A stretch of DNA of 10,276 nucleotides from positions 1 to 10,276 of the forward strand of contig JAJRAT010000064.1 of assembly GCA_028682845.1 (NCBI GenBank). The letters are read 5' to 3'. Origin of the DNA: Methanothrix sp. (GTDB lineage: Archaea; Halobacteriota; Methanosarcinia; Methanotrichales; Methanotrichaceae). A program made the position numbers and the translations under genes. This document shows positions 6,034 through 10,276 of the stretch, piece by piece. A model generated the notes under the pieces. The model was not told where the DNA came from. It saw only the letters and a list, made by a program, of their open reading frames with translations, and ran no database searches. Numbering within the stretch: position 1 is the stretch's first letter; every line of letters begins with the position of its first letter.

Positions 6034-6187
6034 CGGCAAATATGCCAAATTGGAAATTTTGCAGCCGGCAAATTTCGAGCAAAATTAATTGGTATTAACA
6101 GGATGTATCATGTTGAAACTGGAACATTTTATTGAATAATTTAAACGTTTACGGGATTGAATGACCCCCATATCTGCATATTTGCCG
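6034..6187. repeat. 12-bp inverted repeat with a third motif copy, candidate operator set
   Basis: CGGCAAATATGC (6034-6045) and GCATATTTGCCG (6176-6187) are exact reverse complements 130 bases apart. The core CGGCAAAT also occurs in direct orientation at 6066-6073, 32 bases (about three helical turns) from the first. Such spacing suits a DNA-binding protein that loops or lines up on one face of the helix. Confidence 0.45.
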
Positions 6188-6315
6188 TATTCTAAAAAGT
6201 TTAAAATTCATATCTGAAATACTGCGCTAAAATACTAGTTTTCCCGGGGCTTTGCTGCGCATATCAATATGATGCCGTCCGATGCGTTCTTCAATAATAA
6301 TAATTATCAAATATG

Positions 6316-6325
6316 TATAAATATA
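6316..6325 (+). promoter_or_regulatory. TATA box of fdhC
   Basis: TATAAATATA is a strong archaeal box A on the plus strand, the closest good match upstream of fdhC. It predicts a transcript start near 6345 and a leader of about 100 bases before the ATG at 6444. Confidence 0.55.
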
Positions 6326-6427
6326 TGATGCCGGAAGCGTACTACCTCCTATAATTGCCGTCTATCTGGACAGCCTTGGGACTCGCATTGCGCGGGCCCC
6401 GGTAAAATTTCTGAGTTTGGAGTCAAT

Positions 6428-6434
6428 GGAGGGA
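6428..6434 (+). promoter_or_regulatory. Ribosome binding site that decides the fdhC start
   Basis: GGAGGGA sits nine bases before the ATG at 6444. It overlaps the in-frame ATG at 6426, so that codon and the TTG at 6417 are unlikely starts. Confidence 0.7.
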
Positions 6435-6443
6435 AGGAAAGCT

Positions 6444-7340
6444 ATGGCATTCAAAGTTCCTGCAGAGATCGCAAAAGCTGCAATAGCATCGGGATGCACT
6501 AAGTGCACCATTACCTGGCAAAAGCTGCTTGTTCTTGGTTTCTTGGCCGGAGCGTATATCGCCTTCGGAGCATTGTTGAGCGAGATCGTGGCCGGGGGAC
6601 TGTCCAACGGCACACTGACCGATCCGAGTGGCGCAATATGGAAGATCGCCCTTCCCGGCGGATTGATCAAGCTCGCGGCGGGAATCGTCTTCCCCGTGGG
6701 CCTCATGCTGGTGGTGATCGGCGGTGCCGAGCTGTTTACCGGAAACTGCATGTTTGCGCCCATCAGCATTCTCAACAAGGAGGCCGGTTTCAAGGGCCTG
6801 GTAATCAACTGGACCGTGGTTTACATCGCCAATCTGATCGGCTCCATGTTCGTGGCCTTCTTCCTGGCCTACAAATGCGGCTACTTCGACACTCTGCCCT
6901 GGGCGGGATGGGCGGCAACAGTTGCCAATACCAAGTGCGGCCTTGACTTTGCCACGGCATTCTTCCGGGGCGTGGGCTGCAACTGGCTGGTGTGCCTGGC
7001 CATCTGGCTTGCCATCAGTGCGGACGACATCGCCGGAAAGATCCTGGCCATCTGGTTTCCCATCATGGCCTTTGTCACCATCGGCTTTGAGCACAGCGTG
7101 GCCAACATGTTCTTCATTCCCTTGGGAATATTCGTGGCCAACAATCCGACCACGGCGACGGCACTGGCCGATGCCAATATCAAGACTGCCAACCTGATAG
7201 GCTCCGCAGGCTGGTCCAACTTCTTCATCACCAACCTCATACCCGTCACCCTCGGCAACATCGTGGGAGCAGCGCTCTTCGTGGCGATGCTTTACTGGTA
7301 TGTCTACATGAGCGGACCCTTGTGCTCATCTAAGAAATGA
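6444..7340 (+). CDS. fdhC: Formate/nitrite transporter family protein, probable formate channel FdhC
   Basis: FNT proteins are pentameric inner-membrane channels moving small anions such as formate, nitrite or hydrosulfide. This one has 298 residues from the ATG at 6444, the normal family length. It has six hydrophobic spans, roughly 28-50, 72-94, 117-142, 172-192, 200-230 and 258-288. The family signatures are both present: GGAELFTGNCMF (93-104) and GFEHSVANMFFIP (214-226), the latter with the central-pore His217. Methanogen FdhC proteins share the N-terminal start (PAEIA.AAIASGCTK). It is divergent from cooS and stands alone; no formate dehydrogenase gene is in view. Methanosarcina is known to make formate when grown on CO, so export of formate is one possible role (inference). 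Nitrite and hydrosulfide substrates cannot be excluded. A hairpin terminator follows. Confidence 0.92.
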   Translation: MAFKVPAEIAKAAIASGCTKCTITWQKLLVLGFLAGAYIAFGALLSEIVAGGLSNGTLTDPSGAIWKIALPGGLIKLAAGIVFPVGLMLVVIGGAELFTGNCMFAPISILNKEAGFKGLVINWTVVYIANLIGSMFVAFFLAYKCGYFDTLPWAGWAATVANTKCGLDFATAFFRGVGCNWLVCLAIWLAISADDIAGKILAIWFPIMAFVTIGFEHSVANMFFIPLGIFVANNPTTATALADANIKTANLIGSAGWSNFFITNLIPVTLGNIVGAALFVAMLYWYVYMSGPLCSSKK

Positions 7341-7361
7341 GCTAATGGCGCTAGGAAATGA

Positions 7362-7389
7362 GTGTCCCAAAGAGGGGCACCATTTTTTT
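7362..7389 (+). terminator. Intrinsic-type terminator after fdhC
   Basis: GTGTCCC (7362-7368) pairs with GGGGCAC (7374-7380) over seven pairs including one G-T, with loop AAAGA. Seven T residues follow at 7383-7389 and seven more at 7399-7405. Confidence 0.65.
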
Positions 7390-7413
7390 GGGCTAACATT
7401 TTTTTGGGCTAAC
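7382..7413 (+). repeat. 16-bp perfect tandem duplication
   Basis: ATTTTTTTGGGCTAAC occurs twice with no gap (7382-7397 and 7398-7413). It duplicates the T-tract of the fdhC terminator. Confidence 0.9.
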
Positions 7414-7441
7414 AATGCACAGACCTGAAAAATGGCCTCTA

Positions 7442-7470
7442 CTTTCGGCTTTTGGGCTTTCGGCTTTTGG
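7442..7470 (+). repeat. 15-bp tandem duplication
   Basis: CTTTCGGCTTTTGGG (7442-7456) is repeated at once as CTTTCGGCTTTTGG (7457-7470). It is a separate unit from the 16-bp duplication 30 bases upstream, although both contain a T-run followed by GG(G). Confidence 0.9.
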
Positions 7471-7558
7471 CCGGGGATTAATTAATATGGCGCAAACTTT
7501 TATATTATTTTGAGTATTATCAAATGAGGGCGTTCATGCGAAAGATCGAAATCCAGGG

Positions 7559-7882
7559 TCATATCTCGATTCCGTATCCCATCGCAGTATTCACGATTCC
7601 CTTCTCCCGTCTCTTGCGCTCGAACTCCTCCGGCGTGTAGCAGATGGCCTCAATCATGAGGTCGCCATCCCACATCTCAGCAATCTCACGCATCCTGTCC
7701 AAAAAACCATAGGATCGAAAGTCATCGGAAACCAGAATAAGATCGATATCGCTGGAATAGAGCCAGTCATCCCTGGCCCGGCTGCCGAATAGAATCATGT
7801 GAGTGATATGGAAGCGCTCTTGCAGGAGCGCCTTGAAATCACGAAGGCTCTTTTTCACTTGCTCATTTGAGATTCTATCCAT
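7559..7882 (-). CDS. mntA: MNT-type minimal nucleotidyltransferase, antitoxin-like partner of HEPN
   Basis: This is a 107-residue protein of the minimal nucleotidyltransferase family. In studied HEPN/MNT pairs the MNT protein neutralises the HEPN partner by adding AMP to it. The catalytic signature is intact: GSRARDD (33-39) with Asp45 and Asp47 in SDIDLIL, giving the exact GSX10DXD spacing of known MntA antitoxins. A further acidic residue (Glu78) lies in LMIEAICYTPEEF and may be the third metal ligand. The gene starts 28 bases before the end of the HEPN gene, with a GAGGTG ribosome site five bases upstream, inside that gene. Such overlap means coupled production of the two proteins. The pair could act in phage defence or stress response; mobile-island transfer is common for it. 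Confidence 0.87.
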   Translation of the reverse strand: MDRISNEQVKKSLRDFKALLQERFHITHMILFGSRARDDWLYSSDIDLILVSDDFRSYGFLDRMREIAEMWDGDLMIEAICYTPEEFERKRREKGIVNTAMGYGIEI

Positions 7883-8238
7883 GAGAGCACCTCGTCCGCT
7901 TTTTTTAAATAATTCTCAACCCATTCCCTGTCGTAGAGCAGGAAAGGAAGCTCGCCGCTGATGTCCGGATATCTGGAGAGGACGAACTCAGGCGTAAGTC
8001 GCTTCAGGAAAGGATAGTACCGTTCTGGAAGTTCGCAGCTCCTGCCCAGGAAAATCAGAGAATGAGTCTTGCCCGGTGATTCCTTATTTTTCAGGATGCA
8101 AAGGGCTTTCAACCCTTTCTCAATCGATTGATGACAGTAAAAAGCAGAAACATCGTAAAGCCCGCCGTCAAAGTTGAATTTTGCGGCGTAAAGGTCGTGC
8201 TTTGCCTGTTCCCACCAGTTCTTTACGTCGTCCCTCAT
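7855..8238 (-). CDS. HEPN-domain protein, toxin-like partner of MNT
   Basis: This is a 127-residue all-helical HEPN protein. Family features are W.EQAKHDLYAAKFNF (about 8-23), the helix SAFYCHQSIEKGLKAL (31-46) and the KTHSLIFL motif (57-64), matching the broad HEPN (PF05168) pattern. HEPN toxins are usually RNases using an Rx4-6H motif; I cannot find that spacing here (histidines at 14, 36 and 59 have no suitable arginine), so it may have lost RNase activity or use other residues. The ATG at 8238 is preferred; an in-frame TTG at 8247 is possible. Neither has a ribosome site, and an A/T run about 27 bases upstream could be a TATA box, so a leaderless transcript is plausible (inference). It overlaps the MNT gene by 28 bases and begins about 40 bases beyond the tRNA-Thr 3' end. 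Confidence 0.82.
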   Translation of the reverse strand: MRDDVKNWWEQAKHDLYAAKFNFDGGLYDVSAFYCHQSIEKGLKALCILKNKESPGKTHSLIFLGRSCELPERYYPFLKRLTPEFVLSRYPDISGELPFLLYDREWVENYLKKADEVLSWIESQMSK

Positions 8239-8278
8239 AAAAACCAATAATCAACTGATTCAAAACAATAAAAATTTA

Positions 8279-8352
8279 AGCCTCGGGCGGGATTCGAACC
8301 CGCGACCTCGTCCTTACCAAGGACGCGCTATACCGAGCTAAGCTATCGAGGC
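8279..8352 (-). tRNA. tRNA-Thr, anticodon GGT
   Basis: A complete 74-base cloverleaf can be folded. The acceptor arm is GCCTCGA with CCGAGGC (six pairs plus an A7-C66 mismatch), the D-arm GCTT/TAGC with a GG-containing loop, the anticodon stem CGTCC/GGACG with loop TTGGTAA (anticodon GGT, reading ACC/ACU threonine codons), a 5-base variable loop and a T-arm GCGGG/CCCGC with loop TTCGAAT. The discriminator base is T. No CCA is encoded and no intron is seen, as is usual for archaeal tRNAs of this class. Confidence 0.95.
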
Positions 8353-8438
8353 GCTAAGAGCCCCTTGTGCTCACCATTCTTGAACCTTTCGGTTAAAACT
8401 GCAAACCAACAACTTTGCGCTCGTGCCATCGCGTCCTG

Positions 8439-8454
8439 AAAAAGTGAGGAAAAA
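8439..8454 (-). terminator. U-tract terminator after the GT4 gene
   Basis: Two T5 tracts on the minus strand (8450-8454 and 8439-8443) follow the GT4 stop codon within 25 bases. This matches the oligo-T type of archaeal termination; no hairpin is evident. Confidence 0.4.
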
Positions 8455-8459
8455 GCCAT

Positions 8460-9623
8460 CTAGCTGCTCGATTCCAGGGTCTGCTCGTAGACATATTCCG
8501 TCTTTTCGGCGATGTGCTCCCAACTGAATTCGGCGGCAATCCTGCTGCACCCGGCCTCGGCAATCTTCTTCATCTCATCAGGATTGGCAAGCAAGCGGTT
8601 GATACACCAGGCGATGGACTCCGGCTGCACATAGGCCAGCAGTCCGTCCTCGAAGTTCTTGATGATGCTCACCGCCTCCGTTGCCACCACCGGTTTGCAG
8701 GCGTCCCACGCTTCCAGGACCACCACGCCGAAGGGCTCGTTGCGGCTGGGAACGCACATGAGGTCGCAGGCATTGACCAGCTCTTCCTTGTCCGAGGCAG
8801 AAGTGTACCCCAGGAAACGGCAGGCATCCGTCACGCCAAGCTCCTGCGCCCGGCGAGCGCATTCTCCCTTCATGCCGCCCTCTCCCATGAAGACGAATCT
8901 GGCATCGGGCCGATGCAGGAGGATGCGGGGGACGGCCTCAACCAGCAGGTCCGGCCCCTTCTGGATGCTCATCCTGCCGCAGAAGAGAACCAGCGGCGAG
9001 AGGGGATGAATCCCATACTTCTCCTTGACCCGTCCCGCATCCAGGCCTCGCCGGATCTTTCCCAGAATTATGCCGTTCGGGATGATGTGGATCTTGTCCT
9101 CGGGCAGAGTGTAGATCCACATCAGCTCATCTTGCATGCGTCTGGTGGTCACGATCACCTGCACCGCCTCAAAGCATCCCAGCCATTCGCGATGGGTGAT
9201 CTCTTCCGAGATGCCGTAACCAAAGTTATTGCCGTTCCTGCCCCATTCGGTGCTGTGCATGGTCAGAAAGAAGGCTTGGCTATGTTTTTGCTTTATCTGC
9301 AGCAGGGCAGGCACGGGGTGCCAGTCATGGCCGTGTACGATATCAAACTGGCCGAAGAGCTCTTGCACCGCTGCGAAGCGATCGACGAATGCATTGCACA
9401 TCCGGTCCATCTGAGCGACGATATCACCGGATGAATCCACATCAACTCTCTGGTAGTGGACTCCATTGATCTTGTCGTAGGACTCAAAATCCCCTCTGCG
9501 CGTAAAGACATGTACCTCATGTCCCCTTCTGGCCAATGCCTCGGACAGCTCCGAGACATGTGGTGCCACGCCGCCTACCTTTATCGAGTATAGGCTCTCC
9601 CAGGAAAACATTCCTATTCGCAT
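8460..9623 (-). CDS. GT4-family glycosyltransferase (glycogen-synthase-like)
   Basis: This is a 387-residue GT-B fold retaining glycosyltransferase. The N-terminal acceptor domain starts MRIGMFSWESLYSIKVGGVA, with the glycine-rich loop (KVGGVAPH) found in glycogen and starch synthases and sucrose or trehalose synthases, followed by RGHEVHVFTRRG and FDIVHGHDWHPVPAL. The C-terminal nucleotide-sugar domain has IPNGI, LFCGRMSIQKGPDLLVEA, VFMGEG and the EX7E catalytic motif in RNEPFGVVVLE. Orthologous proteins in Methanosarcina and haloarchaea share the opening and the HSTEWGRNGN region. The ATG at 9623 has GGTGA eight bases before it. It lies 191 bases downstream of a GalT-type gene in the same direction, so the two may supply and use a nucleotide sugar for glucan, trehalose or cell-surface glycan synthesis. 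The acceptor cannot be told from sequence. Confidence 0.9.
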   Translation of the reverse strand: MRIGMFSWESLYSIKVGGVAPHVSELSEALARRGHEVHVFTRRGDFESYDKINGVHYQRVDVDSSGDIVAQMDRMCNAFVDRFAAVQELFGQFDIVHGHDWHPVPALLQIKQKHSQAFFLTMHSTEWGRNGNNFGYGISEEITHREWLGCFEAVQVIVTTRRMQDELMWIYTLPEDKIHIIPNGIILGKIRRGLDAGRVKEKYGIHPLSPLVLFCGRMSIQKGPDLLVEAVPRILLHRPDARFVFMGEGGMKGECARRAQELGVTDACRFLGYTSASDKEELVNACDLMCVPSRNEPFGVVVLEAWDACKPVVATEAVSIIKNFEDGLLAYVQPESIAWCINRLLANPDEMKKIAEAGCSRIAAEFSWEHIAEKTEYVYEQTLESSS

Positions 9624-9814
9624 CTCTTCACCGGTTTTGGCCGTCGTACTTGCGGTCGATATTGACAGTTCGCTGCTATTATTACCACTAATTGGATGAG
9701 TTTGGAGCTTATTTCCGCCCAGGACAAGCGTTTAAGCAAAAGTCATGGGTCAGGAAGTAAACATTTTGCAATACTTTTGGGGTTGATAATTGATTAACCT
9801 TTCGGCGCTACTCC
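9624..9814 (-). other. Gap between galT and the GT4 gene
   Basis: I see no gene or clear TATA box in these 191 bases, only the GGTGA ribosome site of the GT4 gene near 9630. Co-transcription of the two genes is possible but the gap is long for a simple operon. Confidence 0.4.
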
Positions 9815-10276
9815 TCAGATCCGGCGCAACTCTGCCGCGGCCTGCTCCGGTGGAACAGAGTTGATGAACATGCCCGTGCCGCGCTCAAAGCCCTCAATTT
9901 TTGATAAAGTCGGGTGAATTCGGATATTGAGGTGGTACATCGAGGGAAGCTGGTAGATCATGAAGTTGTAAGGCGGATCTTTCAGGAGGGAGTACATGCT
10001 TTTCAGGGCCCGTCTCAAGATGGCGGCCAGGCTGCGGCATTCCCCCTCATTCATATTCGAGAGATTGCTAATGTGCCTATGCGGCAGTATCCACGTCTCG
10101 TACGGTGCCTGGGAATAAAACGGCGCGATGAGAATCCAATCATCGTTCTCTGCCGCGAGCCGATCGGATGTTCGCTCTCGCTCCACGATATTGCAGAACT
10201 GACAGAACGATGCAGATGTGAGTGCATCCAGCTCTCTTTTAATGAGCGGCGGCATGATGGGCACGGCCACGACCTG
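9815..10276 (-). CDS. galT: GalT-type hexose-1-phosphate uridylyltransferase, C-terminal part only
   Basis: GalT exchanges hexose-1-phosphate and UDP-sugar through a uridylylated histidine. The frame is open to the right edge; the last 153 residues are visible and begin QVVAVPIMPP. That Q is the glutamine that ends the HPHSQ active-site motif, so the nucleophilic histidine lies just outside. The methionine at 10270 is internal, not a start. Visible features are CQFC (25-28 of the fragment), the second HIT-like domain with WILPHRHISNL, and the ending KIEGFERGTGMFINSVPPE, which matches archaeal GalT. In the usual YHWHIE metal site this protein reads YHLNIR, so the second histidine is replaced by asparagine. 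The GT4 gene lies downstream on the same strand. It could be a glucose- or galactose-1-phosphate enzyme; the fragment does not decide. Confidence 0.88.
   Translation of the reverse strand, partial: QVVAVPIMPPLIKRELDALTSASFCQFCNIVERERTSDRLAAENDDWILIAPFYSQAPYETWILPHRHISNLSNMNEGECRSLAAILRRALKSMYSLLKDPPYNFMIYQLPSMYHLNIRIHPTLSKIEGFERGTGMFINSVPPEQAAAELRRI

Larger units (their letters stand above)
5878..6443. other. Long AT-rich divergent region between cooS and fdhC
   Basis: These 566 bases hold no credible gene. Visible elements are the cooS TATA palindrome (5931-5945), three copies of CGGCAAAT (6034-6041, 6066-6073 and inverted at 6180-6187), a perfect 12-bp inverted repeat (6034-6045 with 6176-6187), an 8-bp inverted repeat AATTTTGC/GCAAAATT (6055-6062 with 6079-6086) and the fdhC TATA box (6316-6325). 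The size and repeat content suggest combined control of both genes or an unrecognised small RNA. Confidence 0.6.

Noticed and set aside
6417-6443. Upstream TTG or ATG start for fdhC
   Set aside because: Both would place the strong GGAGGGA site inside or after the start codon; the family begins near MAFKVPAEIA.
7382-7470. CRISPR array or terminal repeats of an insertion sequence
   Set aside because: The repeats are two short adjacent doublets with no spacers, no transposase and no target duplication.
8380-9800. Repeated AACCTTTCGG near 8385 and 9796 as a regulatory element
   Set aside because: Only two short copies in unrelated positions, one forming a weak 4-bp hairpin; this is not above chance.

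Overview
The window comes from a methanogenic archaeon, most likely a member of the Methanosarcinales (Methanotrichaceae is my best guess, by inference). The evidence is the tetrahydromethanopterin S-methyltransferase (Mtr) homologues, an archaeal-type tRNA-Thr with no encoded CCA, TATA-box promoters, AT-rich gaps between more GC-rich genes, and a perfect archaeal Shine-Dalgarno (GAGGTGAT) before one gene.

Layout, left to right. (1) 1-1220, minus strand: a two-gene unit of an MtrA-family corrinoid protein followed by an MtrH-family methyltransferase that runs off the left edge. The MtrA lacks the usual C-terminal membrane anchor, so this looks like a soluble, Mtx-type paralogue pair and not the main Mtr complex. 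(2) 1221-1631: a 411-base divergent gap with TATA elements, a 7-bp hairpin and several mini-ORFs. (3) 1632-3396, plus strand: a small winged-helix protein and a two-domain RecA/KaiC-like (GvpD-like) ATPase whose second domain has lost its P-loop; they read as a regulatory pair. (4) 3397-3511: convergent gap with a strong terminator hairpin. (5) 3512-5877, minus strand: cooS (monofunctional Ni-CO dehydrogenase) followed by cooF (four-cluster ferredoxin partner). (6) 5878-6443: a long AT-rich divergent gap with a 12-bp inverted repeat, a thrice-repeated 8-mer and a palindrome on the presumed cooS TATA box. (7) 6444-7340, plus strand: a formate/nitrite-family transporter (FdhC). (8) 7341-7558: terminator hairpin plus two unrelated short tandem duplications. 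(9) 7559-8238, minus strand: an overlapping HEPN/MNT toxin-antitoxin-like pair. (10) 8279-8352, minus strand: tRNA-Thr(GGT). (11) 8460-10276, minus strand: a GT4 glycosyltransferase and, upstream, the C-terminal half of a GalT-type uridylyltransferase cut by the right edge.

Taken together, the left two thirds hold one-carbon metabolism: methyl-tetrahydromethanopterin/corrinoid methyl transfer, CO oxidation with ferredoxin-type electron output, and formate transport, each with an elaborate AT-rich control region. The right third is carbohydrate metabolism (nucleotide sugar and glucan or glycan synthesis) with a defence-type gene pair next to a tRNA. The most unusual items are the orphan soluble MtrA/MtrH pair facing a DNA-binding protein plus degenerate double-RecA ATPase, and the repeat architecture between cooS and fdhC.
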